From the NCBI GenBank assembly GCA_963575745.1, contig CAUYUJ010004347.1, positions 10,001 to 74,000 on the forward strand: 64,000 bases of DNA. Reading direction: 5' to 3'. The notes beneath the pieces are model-generated. The model ran no database searches and was not told the DNA's origin. It worked only from the letters and a program-made list of their open reading frames with translations. This DNA is from Prorocentrum cordatum (lineage: Eukaryota; Sar; Dinophyceae; Prorocentrales; Prorocentraceae). Both the position numbers and the translations under genes were made by a program. Below, one piece after another: positions 11,161 to 21,567 of the stretch (within the stretch, counting starts at the first letter, position 1; each line of letters begins with the position of its first letter).

Positions 11161-12180
11161 ATGTAGAGAGACTGAGGCGCCTCAGCGGACGTGAGAAGAA
11201 AGCAGGAGAACGGGGGAGACAGTGGGGGCTGCATGTAGAAAGAAGGAGGCCAAGAGCGAGAGCGGGGAATGTCTGAAAGGAAGACGTGGGCGTCAGAGCA
11301 CAGCTTGATGCCATTGTGATGCTCTGCACCTCCCAGGGCGCCTCCGCGGTAGCTGCCGCAGCTGATCTGTGCCGGCAGCCCGTTCCCCTTGCAGTCCCCC
11401 GCGGATCGAGCCTTTCTGGTTGACAGGCGCCCTCTTCTCTCACGCGTTCCCTCCTCTCTGCCAGTGGGCACAAGAAATGCACTGGTCCTCCCAGCAAGTA
11501 TCCATAAGGGCAGCCGCGAAGCGGTGACCACAGAGCTCGGATACTCTTTACGACTTATCCATTGCGGGATGTGCCTCCCAGCCTCGTGTTCGAAGACTGC
11601 CTTGCCCCCTGCCGAGGCTGTGCAGCACACAACGGACTCGCTGCGGTCAGGATGGGCTGCGGCGGCTTCATGCATGAAACGCTTTTTCGCCATTCGGGGA
11701 GCAGGGGTCTTGGCGAGAGGCGCCCAGCATCCGTCAGTCCCCCTGTCGGGAAGACGGAGTTACAGTCGCAGTGGGTCTCCCAAGGGAGTCCTTTCCATGG
11801 CGCGCCGGGTACATTTTGTGACGTCTACGCTGGCTCACAGACGTTCGGAGCATTTATCGTTCCGTTGTTGGTAACAGGCAGGGTCAGCAGATAGGGTGAT
11901 GATTTGACATGTGCGGCAACGGACAGCACACACTTAGGCAACACGAAGTTCACTTAGTCCTGGACTCTTGTTGTATTTGTCTGGCGCATTCTAGTTCATT
12001 GTTTTGTTCACCAGCGTGAGCCCCAAGTAATGGGCTCTCGCACTGTCTATTTGCAGTGGGTTTGTGTGTGTTTGCGTCTGTCTGGGGTGTAGCCTATGCG
12101 TGGCGCAACGCATCGCGTGACCTCGTCCAACGCTCGTGCGAACATATTACCCGTCCACCCGCATCTTGATGGTAATACTT
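11161..12180. other. No gene seen
   Basis: Complex sequence of intermediate GC without a convincing frame. A long minus-strand frame covering 10569-11693 runs through element C and is rejected. A plus-strand frame at 11389-11874 has no recognisable pattern. Confidence 0.45.
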
Positions 12181-12424
12181 GACCTGCCGGCGACAACGGT
12201 GATGTCGATGTGAATGTTCATGACGACGGTGTGGGCGATGTCGACGACAACGATGGTAATGGTGATCAAGGTGACGGTGATGATAAGGATGGTGGCACTG
12301 GTGGCATTGGCGATGATGGCGATTGTTTTGAAGAGGATACGTGTGAACGCGGGCGCTAAAGTTTGACGAGGGTGTAGACACGGAACTCTGACGACGGTGA
12401 CGGCGGTGGTCGTAATGGTGATGG

Positions 12425-12493
<69 letters not shown>

Positions 12494-12540
12494 CAATGTC
12501 GATGGTGATGATGACGCTGGTGACGGTGTAACGGTTCAGC
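12181..12540. repeat. GAT-rich region with a (GAT)n core
   Basis: GAT and GGTGAT words throughout, with about 25 near-perfect GAT triplets at 12418-12493. Minus-strand frames read as poly-Ile and are artefacts. Confidence 0.85.
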
Positions 12541-14183
12541 AGATGAGGATAGTGAGGATGTGAGCGCTTACAGGGTTCAAGACTTCCGAAAGTATGTTTA
12601 ATGTTTGGTGGCGTGCCATGTGTGTTTCGACTTTCGACAGTGTTGGAACACCTCGGTGTTGAAATACTAAGTGGCACCGATGGTTTTAGACGGATTTCGA
12701 CGAGCGCGCACGTGTTAGGGCTGCATTATAGTATTCAGTTGGGTTGGCGGGCGCGCTGTGTCTGTTGATCGTGTTCGACATCCGCGCGAGTGCGGCCCGC
12801 ATGGTCTGATTCGACGGAATGGCTAATCATCGATGGTTTTCTTATCATTCCAGCGAGTGCGCGAGCATTGGCAGCTTCTCTGCAAAATTGCTAATGGTGT
12901 CCGATGCGTGTTGAGCAGCTCCGTTTTGAAGATATTAGAAGTTAAGGTCATGATTCGACCGACTGCGACATGTGTGCGCGGCGGTGCGTGCATGTGCCTC
13001 GCATGGTTCGTGTGTGCATGCGCATGAGCTCACATACATATGTATACACACACCCCACACAAATTGCATGCACTCAGGGCTCCCTACTTCTCCTCTAAGG
13101 CACTGGACCTGGTTGTCGGTCTGCCCGGCTCGTAACCGTCCGTGGCGCGCTTTACGCAGTGACGGTCTTGGGCCTTTACGCGCTGATGGTTTGCTTTACG
13201 CGATGCCGCTGTACGCGCTGATGGCCTACACTCAAATATCAAGCCTATTCCGTATGTGTTCACGCCACCACGAAAATTCCAAGTTGTTGCAGTGAACCAA
13301 TGTGTTGGGCACCGACATGCCTCTCACGATGTCAACGTTTGCGTTAAATGCGCGCCAACTTTGTACGCACATCACACATCACCCTGCCATTTCACGCGCG
13401 TGGTGTACGAATAAGTATATCTCAAATGCTCTATAAGCCTACGCATCCTATTCATGTGTATATATATACACACCACCATTATGATTCGCATATAAGAATA
13501 CCCGAATGCAGTACACATGTTTGGAACCGCTGGTGATCATTGCGGTATCGTTGCAGCGAGCACATGGTGCGCGCATGCATTCATGAAGCACTCGAACGCC
13601 ATATGTTGGAGTTACGCGCTGTCACCCTCCGTTCCCCTTTGAAGCTGGCATGGGCAGTGCATCTGGAGTTCTCCCGCCCCTTTGCTTCTTGAGCACACGC
13701 TTTGCAGGCCAAAGCCGCCAATGCCGGCGCTCAGCGAAAGCCTCCCAGCGGCGCCGCCCATGGAGCCGCCGCGCCCACCTCAGGCGGGCGCGCCGCATCC
13801 CTCCAAGAGTCCTGCGAAAACGCGCCCCTCGAACAGAGGTGTGTCGCGCCTTTGGTCCGCACCATGTCCGCTGGAGAGCAGCAGCTGGACGGAATCATGG
13901 GCAGCAGCTTGGAGCGGGGTCTCCCCGCTGCAATGTTCCGTCCGAGCACAGCGATGATGAGAGGTAGTTCGGATCTGGTGGCCGCGCTTGTGACAAGGGT
14001 GACGATGAGAACTATGCCGATGAGATGAGAATCGTCGTGCCGTGGGTAGGGATGTGGACGAATAGGACGATGACGATCATAGTTATGGTAATGATGGTGG
14101 TAACGATGATGGCCATGATACTCCGCTGGCCTAGATTCCAAGAGCCCCCAAATAGTCCCAATTGTTCCAGAGGGCCCCCCCCA
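12541..14183. other. No supported gene
   Basis: Sequence of intermediate GC with TA-rich patches at 13030-13060 and 13455-13480. A plus-strand frame of 108 codons at 13702-14028 contains a coherent-looking part (SAGEQQLDGIMGSSLERGLP), but the alternative frames are also open and no family is recognised. Confidence 0.4.
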
Positions 14184-14217
<34 letters not shown>

Positions 14218-14496
14218 ACTAATACTACTACTACTACTACTTACCCACTAACTACTATACACCATACTACTACTACTATTACTATAATACTACTACTACT
14301 ACTACTACTCCATTATCTACTACTACTACTACTACTACTGACACTACTACTACTATCTACTACTACTATACTACACTACGACGACTACGACTAGACTACG
14401 ACTAGACTACGACTACGACTACGACACTAGACTACTACTACTACTACTCTATACTACTACTACTACTATACCACTACTACTAGTACTACGACTACG

Positions 14497-14537
<41 letters not shown>

Positions 14538-14571
14538 GACTACTACGACCACTACCACTACTTCTACTACG

Positions 14572-14628
<57 letters not shown>

Positions 14629-14633
14629 GCAGT
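14184..14633. repeat. (TAC)n / (CTA)n microsatellite
   Basis: About 450 bases of CTACTA triplets with CGACTA variants. The minus strand reads as poly-Val or poly-Ser. Confidence 0.95.
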
Positions 14634-14838
14634 GAATCCGCGTATTAAGGATGAGCAACCTTCCCAATGTCGCCCTTGCACCCTTGCCCTTTCGGCCTAT
14701 CCTTGGCAACTTTCGCTGGCCAGTCCCAGTCGGGAAATGTCGACATGGGCCTGCCGAGGCCCGTGCATCCTTACGGCGCATCTTTAGTATACAGGTCGAC
14801 TGCACTACTACTAGCACCCCCCCCCACACCCCCATCAG

Positions 14839-16640
14839 GAGCGAGGCGCGGCCGCGGCAGCGCGCCAAAGGTTCGCCGGCGCCGATGGCCAGGCCCTCGC
14901 CCCGGACGACTTCGGCCGAGGCGTGAAGCGAGGCTTCGACCAGAGCGGCAGACCCCAGGGAAAGCTGGTGGAGCGCAAGAGGACGCGCGAGCCCCGAGCT
15001 GCGCCCACGCTGCGACGAGACCCTCCGGCGCAATCCAAGTTACAGACCCCCCATCGACTGGAGCAAGCACGCGGACGAGCACGGCGTCAAGAAGTTTACC
15101 ATGCGCCTGAAGGCCCCCCAGGTCAACCAGACGTGCAAGAAGGACTTGAAGTGGGTGGACGAGTTCGTCGCAGGCGCCAAGAAACGCATCGATAACCTCC
15201 GCCACAAGTTCCGCGAGACGCAGGCCGAGGAAGACAAGGCAGCCTCCGAGGCCCAGAAGACCACACACTGGTGCGCGACGTCACCTACGAGCGGAGCGAC
15301 GGCGAGACGGAGCAGTTCCGAGCAGGAGAGCCCCTCGGAGCATTGGTCAAGTGCTGGGGCAAAACTCTGCTCGAGTTCTCCGAGGAGGAGCGCGCGAGAG
15401 TCTTCGAGGCCATCGACGCGTGGAGGCGGCCCAGGGACGGGTCGGACGAGCGCCAGAGCCTTGCGTTCGCAGACTGCCACTCGAGCCAGTGGGCCGAGGC
15501 AGTCGCGCCGCGAGCGTGGCTCGAGAATGTGGCCCGCGCGCCCATGGCCCCGGACGTCGCGAGCTTCTTGCGGGGGCCGGACATCCGCGATCGCAGCCAG
15601 CTCAAGGCCATGATCCGAGAGGTCCAGGCCGAGATGCACTGGGCCACGGAGCAGGACTGGGTCCAGCAGGCCAAGGCCGAGCCCGAGAGGCAATACACTT
15701 CCCCGACGCAATGGGGGCCCTACGAGAAATTCCACTACGTCTCTGAGGCAGACACCCGCTTCCGCGAGAAGAACAAGGACGCGTTGCCGCTCCAAGGGCT
15801 GCAAGCGAAGCAAATGCTCGCGGTCTGGCCGACAGAGAAGGGCGAGCTCAAGGTCGTCACGGGCATGGGGCCGTGGAGCTACTCAGTCGAACCCAGCCGC
15901 GGCATCGAGCGGGGGCTGGCGAGCGAGCGCCTGGAGGGCACGCAGAAGTGGCCCGAGGGCGTGCCGCCCGTGCCCGAGTGGGGCGCCCTCGACGGGAACT
16001 GCTTCCACCTCGACGACATGCCAGGGGGCTGCGAGCAGGGCGAGAAACCCTGCGCCCTGGAGCTCCGAGACCTGAACCTCGAGCTCACCGACGAGCAGAA
16101 GGACATGCTCAAAACGCCAGACGAACAGATCAAGGATATCCAGCTGCCGCACGCCCTCGAGAACCAGCTCAATCTGGCACGAACCTGTAAGCGCAAGAGC
16201 AGGTTGGCGCCCATATCCTCGGGCCAGTTCCTGGGGAAGCTGCAGCGCAAGTGGCAGCGCGCGAAGGCAGAGTCTGGCGGCGAGGCCTCGCTCGAGCACC
16301 TGAGCCGAGGAGCGGCCAAAGCGAAGCTCGCAGGCATGGCGCCGAAGGCCAAGACAAGCTTCTCCCGGAAGTTCATGGCAAAGGCGCAAGCGGGGCAAAA
16401 CGCCAAGAAGAAAGCGAAGGCCAATGCGAAAACATGCCTTGCGGCTTGCGAGGGCCCCCCATGGCACGGCAAGGTGGCCCGCGTCACCGATGAGGGAGTC
16501 CACGAGGGCGGGCGCGGCGGAGTGCAGGACGTCCGGCGAGTCCCGGCAGCGAGGACGCGCGCCGCCAGCGCGCCCACGAGGTGGACGCCGCGGCGATCTT
16601 CCAGATCGACAGCGGCCAGGCTGCGAGGCTCATAGGCACT
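14839..16640 (+). CDS. Hypothetical charged protein, frame broken at least twice
   Basis: This is a long coherent plus-strand coding segment of unknown family. A C-rich tract ending CCCATCAG at 14838 gives a candidate acceptor. The frame starts ERGAAAAARQRF and runs to about 15045. It then changes by one base in a C run (PIDWSKHADEHGVKKFTMRL follows) and changes again at about 15262, after EAQK. From about 15268 it stays open for over 450 codons to TAG at 16633-16635. Parts such as WSKHADEHGVKKFTM, LEFSEEERARVFEAIDAWRR and EKFHYVSEADTRFREKNKDA look like a folded, charged protein. The last third is Lys/Arg/Ala-rich (KRKSRLAPISSGQFL; AKKKAKANAK), as in nucleic-acid-binding tails. The coding end is uncertain because the 410 bp duplication starts at about 16403. 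I recognise no domain. Either a decayed gene or a real gene with two consensus errors would explain it. Confidence 0.5.
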
Positions 16641-17215
16641 CGCTAGCTTCCGCCCGCTTCCGCCCGAGGCGGCGGAAGCGACCAGAAGCTGGCGGGGGCG
16701 GCGGAAGCGACGGCGGAAGCGACGGCGGAAATTGGAGGAAAGCCGGCGGCAGAAGCGACGGCGGAAGCTTGAAGCCACGAAGCGGAAGCAGGCGGAAGCT
16801 GACGAGCGTCTGCGAAGAAGAAAGCGAAGGCCAAGGCGGAAACATGCCTTGCGGCTTGCGAGGACCCTCATGGAACGGCAAGGTGGCCCGCGTCACCGAT
16901 GAGGGAGTCCACGGGGGCGGGCGCGGCGGAGTGCAGGACGTCTGGCGAGTCCCGGCAGCGAGGGCGCGCGCCGCCAGCGCGCCCACGAGGTGGACGCCGC
17001 GGCGATCTTCCAGATCGACAGCGGCCAGGCTGCGAGGCTCATAGGCACTCGCTAGCTTCCGCCCGCTTCCGCCCGAGGCGGCGGAAGCATGCGGAAGCTA
17101 GCAGGGGCGGCGGAAGCGACGGCGGAAGCGACGGCGGAAGCGGCGGAAGTTGGAGGGAAGCCGGCGGCAGAGTCCAAGTACCCCAAAACGCACAAGCTCG
17201 AGCGGCGCCAGACCA
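16403..17215 (+). repeat. Tandem duplication with 410 bp offset at the 3' end of the hypothetical gene
   Basis: The segment starting AAGAAGAAAGCGAAGGCCAA at about 16406 recurs at about 16816, and CATAGGCACTCGCTAGCTTCC at 16631 recurs at 17040. Within each copy one frame reads EDARRQRAHEVDAAAIFQID and continues to the same stop, TAG after GTR. This suggests that frame is the true terminal coding sequence and that it was duplicated whole. Between the copies lie GGCGGAAGC repeats (16650-16800, again 17055-17160) able to pair with CTTCCGCC words. Confidence 0.75.
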
Positions 17216-17570
17216 ACCTGGCTCGCCGCGCCGAGCTCGCCAAGGAGTACGCGATAATGAGCTGCGAGCAGATCGTCAAGGGCGATGCCCTCGAGCTGGG
17301 CACAGTGCGCGCGCTGCGGGCGAGATCGCGGAGCGCGCGGGCGTCCCCGAAACCGTTCTGGTGGTCGAGCCCGCGGCGGCCGTCGCCTGGGCTCGACTGG
17401 GCCAGGGCGAGGACGAACCCGCCGCTCAGCAGCCCGAGGAGCAGAAGCGCTGGGCCGAGAGAGTCCACGAGGCCGAGCACGTCCTGATCCGCGTGCACTC
17501 CGAGGCGCCCGCGCACTACGCCTACCTCAAGGTCTGTGGTTGCGACAGATGTGCCCACTCCAAGGTGCCT
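17162..17570 (+). CDS. Hypothetical protein segment, one frameshift
   Basis: The frame KYPKTHKLERRQTNLARRAE runs to about 17310 (ALELGTVRALR). After a one-base change in a GCGCGCGCTGCGGGCG stretch, the second frame continues GEIAERAGVPETVLVVEPAA through KRWAERVHEAEHVLIRVHSE to YLKVCGCDRCAHSK. Four Cys/His residues in CGCDRCAH could bind a metal, but the motif is short. It follows the duplicated 3' end of the preceding gene and may be a further exon of it. No family is recognised. Confidence 0.45.
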
Positions 17571-18173
17571 CCAGTTTTTCGCTCCATTTTGGAACGGCCC
17601 CTGGAGGCACCCTGGGCAGGGGGCACTTGTAGCAGCGCCTGCAAAGGTCTCGGGGATCGGCGGGGGCGTCGCGGTGGAGTACCGCGACGCCCTCCAGCAG
17701 CCGTCCGAAAACGCCAAGCAGGCCTAAAATGCCACATGCGAACTCACACCTACACACCGCGATTTCTGAGGGGGGAGGTAGGGTTCACTTTGCTCGGGAG
17801 CTGCCGAACGAAGTGAACCCCGCCCTCCTCCTCAGAAATCGTAGGGTTTTTTTTTTGGGGGGGGGGTAGGGGTAGGGGTGGGGTCAAGCTAGCCAGCTCG
17901 AGCGAGTCAAGCATGGCATGCCCATTCCCACCCGCCCTCCCACAGCATAAGAAACAGTGATGGCACAAGTGGGGGCTGCGCGGGCATTTAAGTGCGAGAG
18001 GAGGATACCCCAGGACACCGCATTGACGTCCGCGCGGGATGTGCGCCGCGTCCCATTCCCGCCACGCATTTCGCATCGTCGACGACAAGACTGGCCATGT
18101 TGAAAGAACAACGGACAAGTTCCGCCCTCCCACAACATAAGAAACAATGCTGGCGCAACTGGGTCCTGGCACG
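17571..18173. other. Non-coding, with a strong hairpin at 17760-17841
   Basis: CGATTTCTGAGG plus GTTCACTTTG on the left is mirrored by CGAAGTGAAC plus CTCAGAAATCG on the right, giving arms of about 33 bases. A short direct repeat, CCGCCCTCCCACA followed by CATAAGAAACA, occurs at about 17932 and 18121. I see no gene. Confidence 0.6.
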
Positions 18174-18178
18174 TAGTG

Positions 18179-18243
<65 letters not shown>

Positions 18244-18246
18244 CGT
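18174..18246. repeat. (AGT)n microsatellite beside the assembly gap
   Basis: Pure AGT triplets run directly into the run of N at 18247. Confidence 0.95.
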
Positions 18247-18346
18247 NNNNNNNNNNNNNNNNNNNNNNNNNNNNNNNNNNNNNNNNNNNNNNNNNNNNNN
18301 NNNNNNNNNNNNNNNNNNNNNNNNNNNNNNNNNNNNNNNNNNNNNN
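18247..18346. other. Assembly gap of exactly 100 N
   Basis: One hundred unknown bases, the conventional length for a gap of unknown size. True spacing here should not be trusted. Confidence 0.98.
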
Positions 18347-18349
18347 GGG

Positions 18350-18590
18350 AGAAGACAAGGGGGGATCCTTGTGTGCTTTCTCAGCCTCGAGCCTCTTGGC
18401 TTCGAGGTCCATGAAGAATCTCGCGGCAGACTCGATGCTCTCGCAGGGGGGCGTTCTCAGCTTTTCGCGAGGGCTCGGGACCTCGGAGGGCGAGCTCGCG
18501 AGACCCCAGAGGCTCGACAAACTCGTCTACTTTGTCGGCGTGCCTATCGGAGCCTCGCTGCAAAGCTGCGATGGCTCGAAGCACAAGTCC
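18350..18590 (-). CDS. Minus-strand exon fragment, hypothetical protein
   Basis: One minus frame reads HADKVDEFVEPLGSRELALR and PSRKAENAP. After a run of six C at about 18447-18452 the adjoining frame reads CESIESAARFFMDLEAKRLE and AEKAHKDP. Removing one C from the run would join them into a single charged helical segment. The downstream side reaches the assembly gap. It may belong to the same gene as the two minus-strand pieces at 19025-19176 and 19213-19635, separated from them by the TTG-rich tract, but no splice path was proved. Confidence 0.4.
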
Positions 18591-18604
18591 TCATGCCAAC
18601 GCGG

Positions 18605-18910
18605 CTACGGTGAGTTGTTGGCTTCTGGCTGTCGTTGGCACGTAGTTGTTCGTTGCTCGTTGTTGCCTTCTTGTTGGCAGCGTTTGGTTGTCAGCTTGTC
18701 GTTGGTGGCTTATTGCTGTTCGCTTGTTGTTGTTGCTTAACATGTTGCTGTTGTGGCTTGCTGTTGCGCTGGTTGCGGGTGCTGCTGTTGTTCTTGTTGT
18801 TGCATGTGCTGTTGATGGTGGTGATGTAGTTTCGCTGTTTGTTTTTGCCGGCGCGGTTGCTGCTGTTTGTTATGTTGCTTATGTTGCTTGCGCGTGTTGT
18901 GTTGCTTGCG
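18605..18910. repeat. TTG/GTTGCT-rich low-complexity tract
   Basis: GTTGTTG, GTTGCTT and GCTGTTG words. Translations are poly-Leu/Val or, on the minus strand, Gln/His/Lys. This could be intron between minus-strand exon pieces. Confidence 0.7.
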
Positions 18911-19024
18911 TGTGATTTTGTTCTTGATGTCGTCGGTTCTGTTGCTCTTACCCCTGTCTCTTGTTTTTTTCTCCGGCGTCCTCTCGGCCGGTGGCCGCCT
19001 CGCTCGGAGCTCCCAGCACCTCGT

Positions 19025-19176
19025 CTTGACTCGGCCCGAAGGTACTTCGCTCAGAGTTCCCAGCGGCTCGCGAGGCGCCTCAAGGATGAGCCAGGACTTG
19101 GAGCCGAGGCAGGAGGCGTGGCAGAGCTTGGCACCGAGTGCATGTAATCGCGCTGCCTCGTCGCGGATGGCTGGCA
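19025..19176 (-). CDS. Minus-strand exon fragment, hypothetical
   Basis: The frame reads LPAIRDEAARLHALGAKLCH, then a Cys/Ser-rich linker and SWLILEAPREPLGTLSEVPS. It lies immediately downstream, in minus direction, of the acidic repeat segment. It is joined to it only through a frame change at about 19180. No family is recognised. Confidence 0.35.
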
Positions 19177-19212
19177 ACGGCGGTTGCGCTCCTTCTCGGG
19201 ATCGGCCTTTTA

Positions 19213-19635
19213 CGAGACCAGCTTGACCTCCTGGTCCTCGGGCTTCTTCTCGTCGAAGCTCGTGTCCTCGAGCTTGCTGGAGTCCTCCAGCCTCTTGTCC
19301 GACAGCTTTTGCTCGGCGTGCGTGTTGTCCTCGATCTTGCTGCTGTTGTGGAGCTTATTGTCCTCGAGCTTGCAGGAGTCCAGCTCGACCTTTTTGTCCT
19401 CGAGCTTCTAGTCGTAGAGGCTCTTGTCCTGGGGCTTGCTGGTGTCCTCCTGCTTGGTTGGTTGCGTCTCCTCGTGCTGCTCGACACTGTCCCCGGCCTT
19501 CACCTCCTCGAAGTTCTCGGTCTGCGCGCCGTCTGGCGCCCGCTCGTCGCCCTGCGTCTGCTAGACGAGGAACATCAGCGAGACGACGCTCTCGCCGTCC
19601 GACCGCTTGGCGAAAAAGGCCAGGAAAACGCGCGG
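19213..19635 (-). pseudogene. Acidic/lysine-rich repeat protein with in-frame stops
   Basis: One minus-strand frame stays coherent for over 420 bases. It reads QTENFEEVKAGDSVEQHEET, then units built on KLED (KLEDKKVELDSC, KLEDNKLHNSS, KIEDNTHAEQ, KLSDKRLEDSS, KLEDTSFDEKK), then PEDQEVKLVS. It is interrupted by TAG at 19636-19638, TAG at 19561-19563, TAG at 19408-19410 and TAA at 19210-19212, all in the same frame. At 19408 the stop sits where the repeat phase predicts Ser, and TCG to TAG is a single change. Highly charged KLED units suggest a helical, probably disordered or coiled protein. No enzyme domain is seen. Upstream of 19636 an adjacent frame is acidic (AESDSDDSRAF). Decay is the simplest reading. 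Confidence 0.55.
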
Positions 19636-19799
19636 CTATCGTCGCTGTCCGACTCGGCCACCCTCGTTGCCGGAGCGGAAATGGAGCTTGGAATATTTGA
19701 TCCTACATGGGCCACGGAAGGTGTTGCGTCATCAGCTGGTTTGACCCGAACAGCGCTTGCACCGCAGAGTTTGCGCCCATTGCACCACGTAGCTTGCGC

Positions 19800-19862
19800 C
19801 ACCTCGGCGACGCATCGTCGGGCCTCGGCGATGCATCGGCGATGCATCGGCGATGTGGCGGG
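19800..19862. repeat. GATGCATCGGC minisatellite
   Basis: CGATGCATCGGCGATGCATC repeats, self-complementary. Similar words occur inside the foldback element at 36.1-36.3 kb. Confidence 0.7.
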
Positions 19863-19867
19863 CTTGA

Positions 19868-20045
19868 CCTGTGCAGTTGTGGCAGCTGTTGGTTGTGCTG
19901 TTGTTTGTCTTGTTGCTGGTGTTGCCTGCTGTTGCGCTGGTTGCTTGTGCTGTTGTTTGCTGTTGCTTATGTTGTTGTTGGTGGTGCTGTTGTTTTGCTG
20001 GTTGCTGTTGCTGTTGTGGCTGCTGTTGTTTGTGTTTTGTTCTTG
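19868..20045. repeat. GTTGCTG/TTG-rich tract
   Basis: Same composition as 18605-18910. Confidence 0.75.
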
Positions 20046-20312
20046 TGTGTACGTGTGTGAGTGTGTGAGTGTGCGTGTGTGAGTGTGTGAGTGTGCGTGT
20101 GTGTGTGTGTGTTTGAATGTGTGTGTGTGTGTGTTCGAGTGTGTGTGTGTGTGTGCGTGTGCGCGTGTGTTGTTTGTGTGTGTATGTGTGTGTGCGTGTG
20201 TGCGTGCGCGTGCGTGTGTGTGTGTGTGGGTGTGTGTGGGCGTGTGTGTGTGTGGGGGTGTGTGTGGGCGTGTGTGTGTGTGTGTGTGTGTGTGTGTTCG
20301 TGTGTGCGCGTT
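20046..20312. repeat. (GT)n microsatellite
   Basis: GTGTGTG with CG and GGG interruptions. Both strands read as alternating Val/Cys or Thr/His, so the open frames are artefacts. Confidence 0.95.
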
Positions 20313-21448
20313 GGTGCGTGCGCGTGCGCGTGACCGCTACCGGTGTCGAGGCTCGATCCTCGGATCGAGGACCCAGGATCCTCGAGTCCAAGCTTGGTTG
20401 CCGCCCCCCCCTTGGCGCTCGGTCTCGGTCGCTCCTGCTGCGCACTCTGGGTTCCTCCTTTGTGCAGGGTAAAAGGGGGGCCCGACTGCCCTCCCAGGTT
20501 CGGCTCGGGCCGCCCCCCCCCCCCCTCCGGCGTGGCCCCGTGCTGCGCCGGCGCCTCGCCGAGCCGACCTGGAGGGCAGCCAGGCCGCCCCGTTACCTTG
20601 CGCAAAAGGGAAGCCCGAGTGCGCCCTCTTCTCACCTGCTCCTCTCCTAGCCTCTAAGAAGCCTCTCCTGCCACCAGTTGCGGCCGGTCCCCCCTTGGGG
20701 GGTGGCCGAGCGCTCCCGGGGGGTGTCGGGGTTGGACGCCTTCGGCCGCCTCCGCCGTCCCCCCGTGCGCAGTTGAGGTTCTTAGTTGGGAGGGGGTTCT
20801 CGGAGTAGTTTTAAGTTTTATGAGTTCGGCACACCAGATGAGGGAGACGTGGAAGGACCCCCCCCCTTGAAACCCCCCGTTGGACTCGTGAGACACCCTC
20901 GCGGACCGGGGGCCCCGTGGGCCTCCGTTTGACCAGGGTCTGAGCCTGCGGGCGAGCCACTTGGACTGGGGGCGTTTCTTGGGGGGTGCGGGCCCCTGGG
21001 CCCGTGGTGGTGATTCCCTTTGGCCTGCCTCCAAAAAAGCGCGCCTCCCCCGTAGAACGACTACATGTATAGATACGGTTCCACAAGCATTGCGCGACGT
21101 AGATTGCACCACGTAGACTGCATATTATAGTTTGTTTCTCTAATTCGTTGTAGCACCATCAAGCGGCACCATGTCGATAGCATCACGTAGATTGCTCCAC
21201 ATGCATCTCGCAGCATGCATTGTCAGGCGCACGGTTTAGTGTCCACGATGGTTAACATGTGTATATATATACACATCTAGACATATGCATATATACATAT
21301 TTGTATATACAGACAAGCATGCGCACCTCTCCGAAGGGGGCCGAGAACTGAAGTGATTATTTGGGACGCATTGAGAGCAATGAAGATCGGACGCGCTCCT
21401 CATTCAAATCGCGACGTCACGGTCCACGCGCACGATGTGTTTACATGT
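20313..21448. other. No gene seen upstream of the relict leader
   Basis: C/G-run sequence to about 21060. Short repeats of CACGTAGATTGC and CACGTAGACTGC follow at 21090-21200, then TA-rich sequence at 21260-21320. The bases directly before the relict leader (CACGATGTGTTTACATGT) should contain any promoter of the VKOR copy. Dinoflagellate promoters have no dependable motif, so none is called. Confidence 0.4.
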
Positions 21449-21470
21449 TCCGTCGCCATTTTGGCTCAAG
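21449..21470 (+). other. Relict dinoflagellate spliced leader (22 nt, one mismatch)
   Basis: All 22 positions match the conserved dinoflagellate spliced leader except position 6, where C (21454) replaces A. The diagnostic core GCCATTTTGGCTCAAG at 21455-21470 is exact. The leader is normally encoded in separate SL RNA genes and added to mRNA 5' ends by trans-splicing. Finding it fused in genomic DNA just upstream of an open reading frame is the accepted mark of an mRNA that was reverse transcribed and reinserted. No SL RNA gene context follows: the 3' flank is gene 5' UTR rather than a GT donor and Sm site. Confidence 0.9.
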
Positions 21471-21495
21471 CGGGTGAAAGGTTCTGGTCATTTTC

Positions 21496-21497
21496 AG
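21496..21497 (+). promoter_or_regulatory. Candidate trans-splice acceptor
   Basis: TCATTTTCAG ends at 21497, 70 bases before the ATG at 21568. The AG at the end of the relict leader (21469-21470) is an alternative and is the site commonly reused in recycled genes. Which is used cannot be decided from sequence. Confidence 0.35.
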
Positions 21498-21567
21498 GTC
21501 GCTTTGCTGCCAGCGGCTCAGCAACCAAGCGCGGCCTACGTGACCAAGGCGTTGCGTGGCAGCGTCG

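Noticed and set aside
10569-11693. 374-codon minus-strand frame
   Set aside because: It crosses element C and has no consistent protein character; the plus strand is also open there.
21556-21567. Upstream GTG as the start of the VKOR gene
   Set aside because: GTG is not a normal nuclear start in eukaryotes; ATG at 21568 is the first in-frame ATG after the stop at 21541.
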